Source of the DNA: Microbacterium nanhaiense
GTDB lineage: Bacteria > Actinomycetota > Actinomycetes > Actinomycetales > Microbacteriaceae
Reading direction: 5' to 3'
Assembly: GCF_014646015.1 (NCBI RefSeq)
Contig: NZ_BMMQ01000014.1
Location: 1-33,922, forward strand
DNA length: 33,922 nt
A program made the position numbers and the translations under genes. Position 1 is the stretch's first letter, and each line of letters opens with the position of its first letter. The notes under the pieces are model-generated. The model saw only the letters and a program-made list of their open reading frames with translations. It did no database searches and was not told the origin of the DNA. This document shows, piece by piece, positions 1-9,703 of this stretch.

Positions 1-426
1 TCCCACTTCATGGCTGAGATCAACCACGATGGCTTCGCCAAGGTTCTCGAGCGCGCCGTCGACGAGGCGCTTGACACGGCAGATCACCTCTACATCTCAC
101 TCGATATCGACGTGGCAGACCCCGCCTTCGCCCCCGGTACTGGCACTCCGGAACCGGGTGGCCTGACGTCGATTGACGTGCTGACGGCAGTGCGTCGCCT
201 CTCGGCAGAGGTGGGCATCGTAGGCATGGACGTCGTGGAGGTCTCGCCGCCCTACGACGACCGCGGCGAGATCACGGCGCTGCTCGCCAACCGCGCCATC
301 CGCGAAGCACTCACGGGTATTGCCATGAACCGATCTGGCGTTACCGAGCCGAACTTTATCCACCCGCACGCTCTCGGCTTTGACAGCGATGGCAACCGAC
401 GCAACAAAACTTTCCGTAGTAAATGA
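1..426 (+). CDS. Ureohydrolase (agmatinase / proclavaminate amidinohydrolase family), C-terminal part
   Basis: The reading frame is open from base 1, so the gene starts upstream and only its last 141 residues are seen. It carries the late metal-binding signature of the arginase/agmatinase family: SLDIDVADPAFAPGTGTPEP. The two Asp of SLDID would bind the second Mn2+. It is followed by the family's closing block GMDVVEVSPPYD. These enzymes hydrolyse a guanidino group, releasing urea. Substrate cannot be read from this fragment: agmatine, guanidinobutyrate and proclavaminate enzymes share these motifs. The operon partners (two peptide-binding proteins and an Oat2-like ArgJ) make proclavaminate amidinohydrolase (pah) worth considering. 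The family is certain, the substrate is inference. The stop lies 32 bp before the next gene's preferred start. Confidence 0.85.
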   Translation, partial: SHFMAEINHDGFAKVLERAVDEALDTADHLYISLDIDVADPAFAPGTGTPEPGGLTSIDVLTAVRRLSAEVGIVGMDVVEVSPPYDDRGEITALLANRAIREALTGIAMNRSGVTEPNFIHPHALGFDSDGNRRNKTFRSK

Positions 427-458
427 CGTTCCCTCCCACCAGACGAGGAGCCCCACTC

Positions 459-2069
459 ATGCACCGCCACCCACAATTTCGCACACGGGCCGCGAGAGCC
501 ACGGTCCTCACCACCAGTGCCGCGCTGTTGATCTCCGGATGCGCGAGCCCCTCGGCGACTGATGCGACTGACACGGTCGCCGCCCCACAGGAAGACGGCG
601 TGCTGAAGATCGGTGTTCTTAACGACATCGGCCAGGTGCCCGACCCCGACATCTACTACTCCGGTAACGGGCTCGCGATCACAACGAATGTGTACGAAGG
701 GCTGGTTCAGTACGAGCCGGGTAACGAGACGGAAGCGGTCATCGCACCGCTCTTGGCCGAGTCGTGGGAATCAAACGACGACTTCACGGAGTGGACCTTT
801 GCGCTGAGGGAGGGCGTCACCTTCCACGACGGCACCAAGTTCGACGCAACAGCCGTTGGAGCATCGTTTGAACGTCGGTCGAACGTCAATGCCGGCCCCG
901 CATACATGGTCTCTGGTGTCTCAGAAGTTCGCATCGTTGACGATCACACAGTCACTGTCGTGCTGAACGAACCCAACTCCGCGTTCCTCGACTACCTTGC
1001 ATCGCCATATGGTCCGCGCATGATGAGCCCGACGATCCTGAAGGAGCAGGCCGGCGACGACTTCGCGAAGAGTTATCTCGCGACCGCCGACGCAGGCACG
1101 GGCCCATACGTTCTCTCCTCGGCAGTCGTGGGGGAGGGGTACGAGCTGAGCTATTTCGACGACTACTGGCAGGATCTCGACCCTGCCTTCACGACGATTG
1201 ATCTCGATGTCTATTCCGCGATGAGCGCGATGCAGCTCGAGCTCGAGAGCGGCGACCTCGACATCCTCTTCAACCCGCCAACGTCGTCGAAGCAAAAGTA
1301 CCTCGACTCCGACGCCGTCGCTGGATACGCGTTGCCCTCTTTCCAGGTGGGAGTGTCGTACTTCAATCCAAACCGTGAGCTTCTGGCAACGCCGGAAGCG
1401 CGCGTCGCACTGTTCAACGGCATCGACTGGGCATCGCTCGTGGCACAGGTCACGCCGGTTAGCTCGGTCGTGTCGGAGGGTTACTACCCCACGGGTTCGC
1501 TGCCAGTCGACCTCGATCAGCGTGAACTCGAGTTTGATCCCGACGGTCTTGCATCGTGGATCCAGACGCTGCCATCCGGGACGAGCATCCAGATCGGTAC
1601 CGGCGCGGGGTCGGAGGACGGGACGCAGATGGCGAACATCATCGCCGCGCAGTTGCAGGCGGCGGGCCTGCCCGCAACCGTGACGGAGCATCAGTCTTCC
1701 GAGGTCTTCAGCACCTTCTATGAAGACCCTGCATCGTCGCCCGACATGTATATTGCGACGAATACCTGGCCCGACTCCAATAGCCCCTACATGCACGGAC
1801 ACGTGTTCTGGGATGCGGACGGCGGGCTGAACCACCTGCAGTGTTCGGATCCGGAAACGAGTGAATTGCTCGCGGAAGCGCTGAAGACCGGCGAGGCCGA
1901 GAAGTATCTTGCCGCCGCGCAAGCGCAACAGAAGGCGATGTGCGCGCCGGTGTTCGCCCGCGGAAGCGATTTCGTCGTGGCCCAGACCTGGATCGCCGGA
2001 GTCGAAGAGGCGCACTCGATCGCAGAGCCTTTGACGCTCGACTTCGCCTTCCTATCGATCGACAAGTGA
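459..2069 (+). CDS. ABC transporter peptide-binding lipoprotein (SBP family 5), system 1
   Basis: This 536-residue extracytoplasmic binding protein belongs to the oligopeptide/nickel family (OppA/DppA, SBP_bac_5). The N-terminus has basic residues, a hydrophobic run and the lipobox LISGC, so Cys28 would be lipidated and the protein anchored outside the membrane. The mature part has typical family blocks such as TEWTFALREGVTFHDGTKFD and GTGPYVLSS. An upstream ATG at 423 overlaps the ureohydrolase stop (ATGA). I prefer 459 because GAGGAG lies about 8 bp before it and it begins a textbook signal peptide. The gene heads a cassette with ATPase and permease genes at 3449-7060. OppA1/OppA2 of the S. 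clavuligerus clavulanic acid cluster are in the same family. The ligand is unknown. Confidence 0.92.
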   Translation: MHRHPQFRTRAARATVLTTSAALLISGCASPSATDATDTVAAPQEDGVLKIGVLNDIGQVPDPDIYYSGNGLAITTNVYEGLVQYEPGNETEAVIAPLLAESWESNDDFTEWTFALREGVTFHDGTKFDATAVGASFERRSNVNAGPAYMVSGVSEVRIVDDHTVTVVLNEPNSAFLDYLASPYGPRMMSPTILKEQAGDDFAKSYLATADAGTGPYVLSSAVVGEGYELSYFDDYWQDLDPAFTTIDLDVYSAMSAMQLELESGDLDILFNPPTSSKQKYLDSDAVAGYALPSFQVGVSYFNPNRELLATPEARVALFNGIDWASLVAQVTPVSSVVSEGYYPTGSLPVDLDQRELEFDPDGLASWIQTLPSGTSIQIGTGAGSEDGTQMANIIAAQLQAAGLPATVTEHQSSEVFSTFYEDPASSPDMYIATNTWPDSNSPYMHGHVFWDADGGLNHLQCSDPETSELLAEALKTGEAEKYLAAAQAQQKAMCAPVFARGSDFVVAQTWIAGVEEAHSIAEPLTLDFAFLSIDK

Positions 2070-2075
2070 TGTTCC

Positions 2076-2102
2076 GGGGTGGTCGGCCTTGCCGGCCACC
2101 CC
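2076..2102 (+). terminator. Intercistronic hairpin after binding-protein gene
   Basis: Two 12-base arms (2076-2087 and 2091-2102) are complementary, with one G-U pair and a 3-base loop. No T-run follows; TCATAAAAGG comes next. It is more likely an mRNA 3'-end stabiliser or partial attenuator than a full terminator. Such a hairpin fits the usual need for more binding protein than membrane components. Confidence 0.55.
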
Positions 2103-2118
2103 TCATAAAAGGAGAACC

Positions 2119-3423
2119 ATGGCGAGCAGCACCGAGCAGATCGCGCGCACGACACCGCGCGATCTTCCCGCCGCCTTCTGGTGGCTGTGGTCCGCGCAGC
2201 TAGTTGTGTGGGTCGGGCGGTTCGTTGTGCCCTACATGACAATCTTTCTCACCGCGCACGTGGGGATGTCGGCGACGCAAGCGGGTCTCGTCGTCGGCGC
2301 GTACGGCATCGGCGTTGTCATCAGCACGCTGGTGGGTGGCACGCTCGCCGACATGATCGGCCGCAAACGGGTGCTGGTGGGAAGCGAGCTACTGAGCGTT
2401 GTCGCGCTAGTGGTCATTCCCCTGATCAACGACCAGCTCTTCATCGCCGTGGCCCTCGCGGTATACGGTCTGTTCAACGGCACGGGCGGCCCGGTTATCA
2501 GCACCATGGTGGGCGATTGCGTCGAACCGCGGCACAGAAGGACCGCCTTCAACTACAACTACTGGGCCGTCAATCTCGGATTCGCCGTGGGCCCGCTCGC
2601 CGCCGGTTTTATGGCGGAGTACTCGTTCTCAATTCTGTTTTGGGCACAGGCCGCGGTCGTCTTGGTCTCGTGCGTGCTCGTCATCTTCTTTGTGCCGGAA
2701 ACGCATGCCGTCACAGCGCGTGCGGAGCGGGCCGTGGCGGCCACGGCCAAGCCGCCAGGGCGGGCGGGATTGCTCGGCGTCTTCGCCGACCGAGTGTTCA
2801 TACCGTTCATCGTCATCATGTTCCTGTACTCGATCGTGTACGTGCAGTCCACGAGTACCCTCCCCTTGGTGATCACCGCACAGGGGTTGCCCTCCAGCAG
2901 TTTCGGGATCCTGCTCGCGTTCAACGGCGCACTGCTGTGCATCCTGCAGCTGCCGACCGCTCGTCTGTTCAACAGGTTCTCGCGTAATGCCGTCATCATC
3001 GTTGCGATCGCCGTGACGGGCATCGGATTCGGGATGCATGCGTTTGCCGCAGCCCTGCCGATGTATCTGCTCGCGGTCGGCATCTGGACACTTGGCGAGA
3101 TGGGGTCGCACCCCCAGGCTCAGTCGCTGGTGGCCGATCTCGCCGATCCGGAACGTCGCGGACGTTACCAGGGCGTGTACGGGCTCACGCATTCGCTCGC
3201 GCTCGCGGTCGGTCCGATCCTCGGCGGCTTTGTCCTGGATCACGCGGGAAGCCAGGTGCTGTGGCTGTCGGCAGCCGGCCTGACCGTAATCGTGTGCATC
3301 CTGCTCGGGCTCACGGCTCCTGCGCGTTCTCGCCACCTGTCCACGATGTTGCAGCGCGACGCCGAACGGCGAAGCCAAAACCGCAACAGCGATGAAGACC
3401 CCAGTTTGTCTCCTGTTTCTTGA
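2119..3423 (+). CDS. MFS transporter, drug/metabolite efflux type
   Basis: This 434-residue polytopic membrane protein has about 12 hydrophobic segments. It carries the MFS loop 2-3 motif as GGTLADMIGRKRVLVG, with a second-half domain from about residue 215. The first half has PVISTMVGDCVEPRHRRTAF and NLGFAVGPLAAG, typical of the drug:H+ antiporter groups. The start at 2119 is chosen over 2089 because AAAGGAG lies just upstream. The gene sits between the binding protein and the ATPase of system 1, unusual for a plain importer operon. It may export the product made or modified by the locus, or give self-protection. The substrate is unknown. Confidence 0.9.
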   Translation: MASSTEQIARTTPRDLPAAFWWLWSAQLVVWVGRFVVPYMTIFLTAHVGMSATQAGLVVGAYGIGVVISTLVGGTLADMIGRKRVLVGSELLSVVALVVIPLINDQLFIAVALAVYGLFNGTGGPVISTMVGDCVEPRHRRTAFNYNYWAVNLGFAVGPLAAGFMAEYSFSILFWAQAAVVLVSCVLVIFFVPETHAVTARAERAVAATAKPPGRAGLLGVFADRVFIPFIVIMFLYSIVYVQSTSTLPLVITAQGLPSSSFGILLAFNGALLCILQLPTARLFNRFSRNAVIIVAIAVTGIGFGMHAFAAALPMYLLAVGIWTLGEMGSHPQAQSLVADLADPERRGRYQGVYGLTHSLALAVGPILGGFVLDHAGSQVLWLSAAGLTVIVCILLGLTAPARSRHLSTMLQRDAERRSQNRNSDEDPSLSPVS

Positions 3424-3448
3424 CCATTCCACCTCGTTTGGAGATCCT

Positions 3449-5146
3449 ATGAAACTCCCTCTGGGCGCCGACCCCGGTGAAGTAGTCGCCTCGCTACGCG
3501 ACGTGCATGTCAGCTTGGAACGCAACGGAACGAGAACTGAGATCTTGCACGGCATCGATCTCGATATCGGCCGGGGTGAGATCGTTGCCGTCGTCGGTGA
3601 ATCCGGATCGGGTAAGTCGGTCATGAGCATGTCAATGCTTGGCCTTCTCCCCGCCTCGGCACGTCCAGTTGTCACGGGTCAGCTGAACGTCACGGGCGTC
3701 GACATGACGACGGTGAGCGACAGCGAGCTACGGGCGGTACGGAAAGAACGACTCGGTGTGGTCTTCCAAGACCCGATGACATCCCTCAATCCGACGATGC
3801 ATGTCGGCCGACAGATTGTCGAGAAGGCCGGCACCCGGGAAGAGGCACTCCGTCTGATGGGAGCAGTCGGGATCCCCGAGCCCGAGCGCAGATTTCGCGC
3901 CTATCCGCACGAGCTGTCTGGCGGCCTGCGGCAACGTATCATGATTGCGATGGCCCTCGCGGGCGATCCGCAATTGCTGATTGCCGACGAACCCACGACG
4001 GCTCTCGACGTGACCGTTCAGGCACAGGTCCTGCGGCTGCTCCTCGAGACGAGGGACAACTTCGGATGCGCCATGCTCTTCGTCACCCATGATCTCGGCG
4101 TAGCCGCGCAAATCGCGGATCGAATCATCGTTATGCATCACGGTGAGATCGTGGAACAGGGCACAACAGACCAGGTGCTCTTCAACCCGGTGCACGAGTA
4201 CACCCAGGGCCTATTGCAGTCTCGGATCACGTTCTCGACTGACCGCAACGTGCCCCTGCCGACGATGCCGATCAGCATCGTGGATCCGGTGGATGCGGCG
4301 ATCCTCACGCAGCCTTCTATCGACACGACTGATCTCGCGCCAAAGCTCACGATCAACGCCGTCGCACCGAGCGAAAAGCAGTTTCTTGTGAAGGCCCGCG
4401 ATGTGAAGTGTGTGTTCCCCGTGCGCGACGACCGCGGCCGAAAGCTCTCGTTGGCCGCGCTCGACGGCGTCGACCTCTCCGTCCGCCAGGGCGACTCCAT
4501 CGCGATTGTCGGCGAATCCGGTTCCGGTAAGTCGACTCTGCTCCGCATCGCGGGGCGGCTCGAAAACCGATTTAGCGGGGACCTGACCGCGCCGACCGGC
4601 AAAGACGTGCAGATGGTCTTCCAAGACCCCGGTTCTTCCCTCACGCCCTGGCTCACTGTCCGACAGCACCTCCACGAGCGGTTCCGTTTTAACGAGCAGA
4701 CCGCTATCAAGGAGGGACGAGCCCGTGCGATCATGCAGCGTGTCGGTCTTCCGCTGCCCGTCCTGGACGCGAGGCCCAGCGAGCTCAGCGGTGGCCAGCG
4801 TCAACGAGTGAGCCTGGCTCGAGCGACGATCGTTCCTCCGCGCCTGCTGTTGTGCGACGAGCCGACAAGCGCCTTGGACGTGTCTGTTGCGGCCGGTGTT
4901 CTCAACCTGATCAACAGGTTGCGCCTCGAGCTCGGTATCTCGATCCTGTTCGTGACTCACGACCTCGCCGTCGCTCGAATGATCGCCGACACCATCATCG
5001 TCATGCAGCGCGGGCGCATCGTGGAGCAGGGGCCCGCCGACGAAATCATCTTCAACCCCAGCGAGGAGTACACGCGGGAACTGGTCCGCGCGGTTCCACG
5101 CCTGACCAGCTCCGAACCTGCAGAAGCCCTTCTGCAGAGTGCCTGA
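3449..5146 (+). CDS. Fused two-domain peptide ABC transporter ATPase, system 1 (DppD-DppF type)
   Basis: This 565-residue protein has two complete ATP-binding domains. In the first, Walker A is GESGSGKS (about residues 50-57), with Q-loop [12 protein letters not shown], signature LSGGLRQR and Walker [13 protein letters not shown]. In the second, Walker A is GESGSGKST (about 354-362), with [20 protein letters not shown] and [12 protein letters not shown]. Each half ends with the HDLGVA/HDLAVA switch and the FNP..EYT tail of Dpp/Opp ATPases. It would energise the permeases encoded immediately downstream. ATG 3449 is chosen over 3392 because TTTGGAG is correctly spaced before it and it avoids overlap with the MFS gene. 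Both ATPase sets look catalytically intact. Confidence 0.93.
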   Translation: MKLPLGADPGEVVASLRDVHVSLERNGTRTEILHGIDLDIGRGEIVAVVGESGSGKSVMSMSMLGLLPASARPVVTGQLNVTGVDMTTVSDSELRAVRKERLGVVFQDPMTSLNPTMHVGRQIVEKAGTREEALRLMGAVGIPEPERRFRAYPHELSGGLRQRIMIAMALAGDPQLLIADEPTTALDVTVQAQVLRLLLETRDNFGCAMLFVTHDLGVAAQIADRIIVMHHGEIVEQGTTDQVLFNPVHEYTQGLLQSRITFSTDRNVPLPTMPISIVDPVDAAILTQPSIDTTDLAPKLTINAVAPSEKQFLVKARDVKCVFPVRDDRGRKLSLAALDGVDLSVRQGDSIAIVGESGSGKSTLLRIAGRLENRFSGDLTAPTGKDVQMVFQDPGSSLTPWLTVRQHLHERFRFNEQTAIKEGRARAIMQRVGLPLPVLDARPSELSGGQRQRVSLARATIVPPRLLLCDEPTSALDVSVAAGVLNLINRLRLELGISILFVTHDLAVARMIADTIIVMQRGRIVEQGPADEIIFNPSEEYTRELVRAVPRLTSSEPAEALLQSA

Positions 5147-5156
5147 GGAAGACGCC

Positions 5157-6062
5157 ATGACTGACACACTCGCCGCTGAAGTTACCGCCGCTCCCCTCGA
5201 GAAGGCCCGGCGACCCGCACGGCGCCCTGTGAACAAACGAGGCTGGCTACGCAAAGGTACGCTCGCCGTTGCAACAGACTGGGTCCTGATCATCGCGCTC
5301 GTTGCCGTCACGATTCTCGCGATCGCAGCTCCAACCCTCGCGCCCTATGATCCGGTTCAACCGGTGGGCGTTCCGCGACTCCCGCCCTTGAGTGACGGGC
5401 ATCTGCTCGGCACGGACAGCATCGGCCGCGACACGCTGTCTCGAGTGCTTATTGGCATGCAGACCTCGTGGAAGCTGTCGATCCTCGTGACCGTTCTCGG
5501 GCTCATCATCGGCGCGATCGTGGGAGTTATTGCGGCAGTCTGCGGCGGCTGGATCGACACGGTTCTGATGCGTATCACCGAGGTCTTCTTGGCGCTGCCG
5601 TCGATGATCGTTGCCGTGGCCGTCGCGGCCGCACTCGGTCCCGGCCTGACCAACACCGTGATCGCGGTCTTAATCGTATGGTGGCCGTACTACGCACGAA
5701 TCATCCGTAGCGAGACGAAGGCGATTGTCTCGCGGCCGCACATTGAGGCAGCACGCATGGCCGGTGTCAACGGATTCGGAATCGTCTGGCGACACGTTCT
5801 GCCGGGCGTCATCCCGACCGCCATCGTGACGGCATCTCTCGACATCGGCAACGTGGTGATGACGCTCGCTGCACTGTCGTTCCTCGGACTGGGGCAGCCG
5901 GCTCCCGCACCGGAACTCGGTGCGGATACCTCGCGAAGCCTCGTTGAGCTTCTCGATGCGTGGTGGATTCCCCTCATTCCGGGCCTGGTCGTGATGGGCC
6001 TCGGCTTGGTGTCAAACCTGGCGGGCGATGCCCTGCGCAACCGAATCGCAGGAAGGCGATAA
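5157..6062 (+). CDS. Peptide ABC transporter permease, DppC-like, system 1
   Basis: This 301-residue inner-membrane permease has the DppC/OppC N-terminal region with LAPYDPVQPVG and the block LLGTDSIGRDTLSRVLIG. The C-terminal half holds the ATPase-coupling EAA loop EAARMAGVNGFGIVWRHVLP and the closing LSFLGLGQPAPAPELG. Start 5157 is preceded by TGAGGAAG, which contains the stop of the ATPase gene, so translation is probably coupled. An in-frame start at 5139 would overlap the ATPase gene and has no better ribosome site. It should pair with the DppB-like protein encoded next. Confidence 0.93.
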   Translation: MTDTLAAEVTAAPLEKARRPARRPVNKRGWLRKGTLAVATDWVLIIALVAVTILAIAAPTLAPYDPVQPVGVPRLPPLSDGHLLGTDSIGRDTLSRVLIGMQTSWKLSILVTVLGLIIGAIVGVIAAVCGGWIDTVLMRITEVFLALPSMIVAVAVAAALGPGLTNTVIAVLIVWWPYYARIIRSETKAIVSRPHIEAARMAGVNGFGIVWRHVLPGVIPTAIVTASLDIGNVVMTLAALSFLGLGQPAPAPELGADTSRSLVELLDAWWIPLIPGLVVMGLGLVSNLAGDALRNRIAGRR

Positions 6063-6064
6063 CC

Positions 6065-7060
6065 ATGACCGGACTTCGATTTCTGGGCCTCCGTCTCGCC
6101 GCTCTGATCGGCTTACTCTTTGTGCTCGCGTGCACGCTCTTTTTCCTGCAGGAGGTGTCTGGTCGCGATCCTGTTGCCAGCAACATCGGCGGTAACGCTT
6201 CTCAGGAGGCGATCGAGGCGGAACGATCGCGGCTCGGCCTCGACCGTCCGCTGTTCGTGAGGTTGTTTGCGTATCTCGGCGGGATTCTCACCGGAGACTT
6301 CGGTACCTCGTACCGCACGGGCCGAGAGGTCTCCGCGGACATCTCGACGACGTTCCCCGCCACCCTCGAGCTTGTGCTCGTCGCGTTCGCCGTTGCGCTC
6401 GTGTTGGGCGCGCTGTTTGCTATCTCCAGCCTGCTCAAGTGGCGCGGCGCCGGCTTCTTCCGCGGCCTGCTGTTTGTGGCGTCGACGGCTCCCACATTCA
6501 TGCTGGGCATTGCGAGCCTGGTGATCTTTTATCGCCTCCTGCAGTGGCTTCCCGCATCAGGACGAGGTGGGGTGACCGACGGGCCCACGGGCATGTCGAT
6601 CCTCGATTCGCTCCTTGCGGTCAACTTTCCCGCGGTGGGGGATGCGGTGATGCACATCATTTTGCCTGCATCCGCTCTTGCCGTCGGCCCGGCGCTTGCT
6701 ATCGGCCGAGTGCTTAGGGCGAGCCTGCAAGAGACGACACGTTCTGATTTCGTGCGCACCGCGCAGTCGAAGGGGCTGAGCGAAGGCGCAATCCTCCGTG
6801 GACATGTCTTCCGGAACTCGCTGAACGCCACGCTGTCGATGGGCGGGCTTCAGCTGGGCTTTATGTTTGGAGGAGTCCTCTTGATCGAGGGCGTCTTCAG
6901 CTGGGGCGGGCTGGGGTCGTACTTGGGAGCATCACTGCCTGTGTCCGACTTTCCAGCGATTGCCGGTGTGACCCTCATCTTGGGGGCGCTATACATCATT
7001 GCCAACACGGTGGCCGACACGCTGCAGAGCATCGCCGATCCGCGAATCCGAATCTCCTGA
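6065..7060 (+). CDS. Peptide ABC transporter permease, DppB-like, system 1
   Basis: This 331-residue permease has an N-terminal membrane helix, then the DppB/OppB signature region around SRLGLDRPLFVRLFAYLGG and GDFGTSYRTGREV. The EAA loop is FVRTAQSKGLSEGAILRGHV, and the family-typical GVFSWGGLGSYLG lies near the C-terminus. The ATG at 6065 begins 2 bases after the upstream stop. A longer open frame back to 5960 only shadows the DppC gene. Gene order here is C then B, opposite to the second cassette. Confidence 0.93.
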   Translation: MTGLRFLGLRLAALIGLLFVLACTLFFLQEVSGRDPVASNIGGNASQEAIEAERSRLGLDRPLFVRLFAYLGGILTGDFGTSYRTGREVSADISTTFPATLELVLVAFAVALVLGALFAISSLLKWRGAGFFRGLLFVASTAPTFMLGIASLVIFYRLLQWLPASGRGGVTDGPTGMSILDSLLAVNFPAVGDAVMHIILPASALAVGPALAIGRVLRASLQETTRSDFVRTAQSKGLSEGAILRGHVFRNSLNATLSMGGLQLGFMFGGVLLIEGVFSWGGLGSYLGASLPVSDFPAIAGVTLILGALYIIANTVADTLQSIADPRIRIS

Positions 7061-7064
7061 GTCC

Positions 7065-8684
7065 ATGCCTTCGAAGAGCGGAGCCCCTTTGTCGTCTCGA
7101 TTGATTACCACGACCACGCTTGCGATCGTGTCGCTCCTCACCCTGAGCGGATGCACCCGCGGTACTGCGCCCTCGGCACAGGGCGCAGATGCTGGCCTGC
7201 GCCTTGCCGAGACGACCGAGTATAGCTCGCTGCACCCGTTGGACTGGCCGTTCGGGATCACGTCTAAGTTCTACGACGGTCTCGTCGAGATCGGCGTCGA
7301 TGGCGTGCTCGAGCCGGGGCTCGCTGCATCGATGCCGACCGCGAACGACGACCTCACGACATGGACGGTTCCGCTCGTCGACGGTGTCACATTCTCTGAT
7401 GGCTCAGATTTCGATGCCGACGACGTTGTAGCGCTCTACGACGCGGTGCGAGATCCCGAGGTGAAGTCGTGGCTCGCCGCCGACTATGAGCTGATCTCCG
7501 AGGTGAGGGCGGAAGATCCGCAGACAGTGGTTTTCGACCTCAACCAGCCGTATGCGGCTTTCCCCTCGCTGCTTACTCTCGGAATTCCCGCCGCGGAGGC
7601 CCTCGGCGGCGCCATTGAGACGTCGTCGCTTGCTCGTACACCAGACGGAACGGGGCCCTACGAATTGGTCGAATGGCGCGACGGCGAGTCCATGACTCTC
7701 GCGGCCAAATCTGACTGGTGGGGCGGAGCCATCGAGGTAGACCGTATCGATATCGCGTTTGTGCCCGACGAGAACGCGCGCGTTCAACGGCTGAGCGCCG
7801 GAGACATCGACGGAGCCCAGCTGTCACCTCGCGCGGCCGAGGCGCTCGGCGGCACGGCGGGCCTCGATATCGTCGTCAATCCCTCAGGTGACTTCCGCGC
7901 TATCTCGTTGCCCCAGGGATTGCCGTTCTTCGAGGATCCGCAGGTGCGTATTGCGCTAAATCTCGCAGTGAACCGCGACGAACTCGTCGAGGGTTTGCTC
8001 GACGGGCATGGTCAGGCGATTTCGTCGCCAATCACCTCGGCGCAAGGCGAGGCGTATGACGCCGAAGTTCAGTTCGCGTTCGACGCCGAACGCGCGGCCG
8101 AGATGCTCGACGAGGCCGGATGGGTACTCGGGGCGGACGGGATACGCGCGAAGGACAACACACCATTCGCCTTCACCCTGATGTACTTCGCGGAAGACAG
8201 CCTGCGCCGCGATATCGCCCAGGCCTTTGCGTCGTCGATGTCTCAGCTCGGAATTCAGGTGAAGTTGAAGGCGGTCGACCGGCCCACGGCGATCGCAACG
8301 ATGGCGGAGAACGCGTTTGTTCTGGGCGGCGGCGACCGGCCGTATGATGCGGACACGCAGGTCTACCGAATGCTGAGTAGTGATTTCGCCGAGTACGACG
8401 CGAACGATCCTTACTCGAACCCGTCTGGGTACGCCAACGCCGACGTTGACGCGTTGTTGACACAGGCGCGCACCAGCACCGATTCGGAGGCGCGTGCCAC
8501 GCTCTACCGCGAGCTGCAACGGCAGCAGGTGGAGGATCCGGCAATGGTCTCGCTGTTCTCGCTGGAACACACCTACATCGCTCGTGACATGGAGCAGTGG
8601 AATGGCACCGCGAGCGTGGTGGAACCGCACGAGCACGGAGTTTCGTGGGGCCCGTGGTGGAATGTCGAAGAGTGGACTCGTTGA
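7065..8684 (+). CDS. ABC transporter peptide-binding lipoprotein (SBP family 5), system 2
   Basis: This 539-residue binding protein has a signal peptide ending in lipobox LTLSGC (Cys30). Recognisable family blocks include PLVDGVTFSDGSDFDADDV and DGTGPYELVEWRDGE, plus the C-terminal LYRELQRQQVEDPAMVSLFS. The start at 7065 lies 4 bases after the upstream permease stop and has only a weak ribosome site, so it probably depends on coupled translation. It belongs to the same family as the system 1 binding protein but is clearly divergent, so the two cassettes are probably not a recent duplication and may bind different ligands. The ligand is unknown. Confidence 0.92.
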   Translation: MPSKSGAPLSSRLITTTTLAIVSLLTLSGCTRGTAPSAQGADAGLRLAETTEYSSLHPLDWPFGITSKFYDGLVEIGVDGVLEPGLAASMPTANDDLTTWTVPLVDGVTFSDGSDFDADDVVALYDAVRDPEVKSWLAADYELISEVRAEDPQTVVFDLNQPYAAFPSLLTLGIPAAEALGGAIETSSLARTPDGTGPYELVEWRDGESMTLAAKSDWWGGAIEVDRIDIAFVPDENARVQRLSAGDIDGAQLSPRAAEALGGTAGLDIVVNPSGDFRAISLPQGLPFFEDPQVRIALNLAVNRDELVEGLLDGHGQAISSPITSAQGEAYDAEVQFAFDAERAAEMLDEAGWVLGADGIRAKDNTPFAFTLMYFAEDSLRRDIAQAFASSMSQLGIQVKLKAVDRPTAIATMAENAFVLGGGDRPYDADTQVYRMLSSDFAEYDANDPYSNPSGYANADVDALLTQARTSTDSEARATLYRELQRQQVEDPAMVSLFSLEHTYIARDMEQWNGTASVVEPHEHGVSWGPWWNVEEWTR

Positions 8685-9703
8685 TGGCGGTCGCGGTTGA
8701 GCCGCCGGCGCGCGCCGTTCGCGCGCCGTTGCTCCGCCTAGTCGGGCGACGTGCGCTCTGGGGTATCCCGGTGTGTTTCGCCGTCACGTTCGCCGTGTTT
8801 GTTCTCGCGGCGATTGCGCCCTCAGGCGCCGTCAGCTCATTACTCGGCGGCAACGAAGAGTTTGTCGCTGGGCAGGCGCGTGCCGACGCGCAGGAGACCA
8901 CCTCGATCGGCAACCCCGTGATCGCGTGGGTTCGGTGGCTCGGCCACGCGATGACGGGCGACCTCGGCTGGTCGGCTCAGCACCGGCAGACGGTTGTCGA
9001 GGTTGTCGGCTCCCGCCTTGGGTGGACGCTGTTGCTGATGATGCTGGGGTTCATCGTCGGTGGTGTGCTGAGCCTCGCTCTGGCACTGGCAGCAGCCCTG
9101 CCAGCTAAGTCGCTTCTGGCACAGGCGGCGTCTCGGCTGATCGTTCGCGCGCTACTGGCATTGTCCGCCTTTCCTTCTTTTGTGATCTCGCTCGGTCTCG
9201 TGGCCGTCTTTGCAGTCGGGCTGAATTGGCTGCCTGCGGGCGGACTGGTCGATCTGGGCGCGCCGCGCACGGCGGATCAGCTTGTTCGGCACCTGATCAT
9301 GCCCGTGACTGCGATCGCGCTCGCCCAGTTGCCATGGATGACCTTGCATCTGCACACGGGGTTGCGCGAAGGCACGCAGTCGCGTCACGCGCAGGCGGCC
9401 CGGTTTCGTGGTGTTCCCGAGCGGCGGATCCTGATGGGGCTTGTGCTCCCGGAAGCTCTGATTCCGGTGCTCGCGATCGCGGGCGCCCGTCTGCCGGAGG
9501 TGATCGCCGGTGCCGTTCTTGTTGAAGAGATTTTTGCGATCCCGGGTATTGGGCGAGAACTGATTGATGCCGCGCTGAGCCAGGACGTGTACGTAATAAG
9601 CGTGATCTCGGCGCTGCTCGCGGCTGTCGCTATCATCGGCGGCGCACTAGCCGATCTGCTTCTTGCCCGAATCGACCCGAGAGTGAGTGCAGATGACCTC
9701 TGA
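8684..9703 (+). CDS. Peptide ABC transporter permease, DppB-like, system 2
   Basis: This 339-residue permease has about six hydrophobic segments. It has a DppB-like organisation: GDLGWSAQHRQTVVEVV near residue 90, an EAA loop HAQAARFRGVPERRILMGL, and VLVEEIFAIPGIGRELIDAA near the C-terminus. The ATG at 8684 shares one base with the stop of the binding-protein gene (TGATG). The preceding open frame to 8597 is only overlap. It partners with the DppC-like protein encoded next. Confidence 0.92.
   Translation: MAVAVEPPARAVRAPLLRLVGRRALWGIPVCFAVTFAVFVLAAIAPSGAVSSLLGGNEEFVAGQARADAQETTSIGNPVIAWVRWLGHAMTGDLGWSAQHRQTVVEVVGSRLGWTLLLMMLGFIVGGVLSLALALAAALPAKSLLAQAASRLIVRALLALSAFPSFVISLGLVAVFAVGLNWLPAGGLVDLGAPRTADQLVRHLIMPVTAIALAQLPWMTLHLHTGLREGTQSRHAQAARFRGVPERRILMGLVLPEALIPVLAIAGARLPEVIAGAVLVEEIFAIPGIGRELIDAALSQDVYVISVISALLAAVAIIGGALADLLLARIDPRVSADDL

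Noticed and set aside
1..426. Naming the ureohydrolase fragment pah
   Set aside because: Only the conserved C-terminal half is visible and its motifs are shared with agmatinase and guanidinobutyrase, so a symbol would claim too much.
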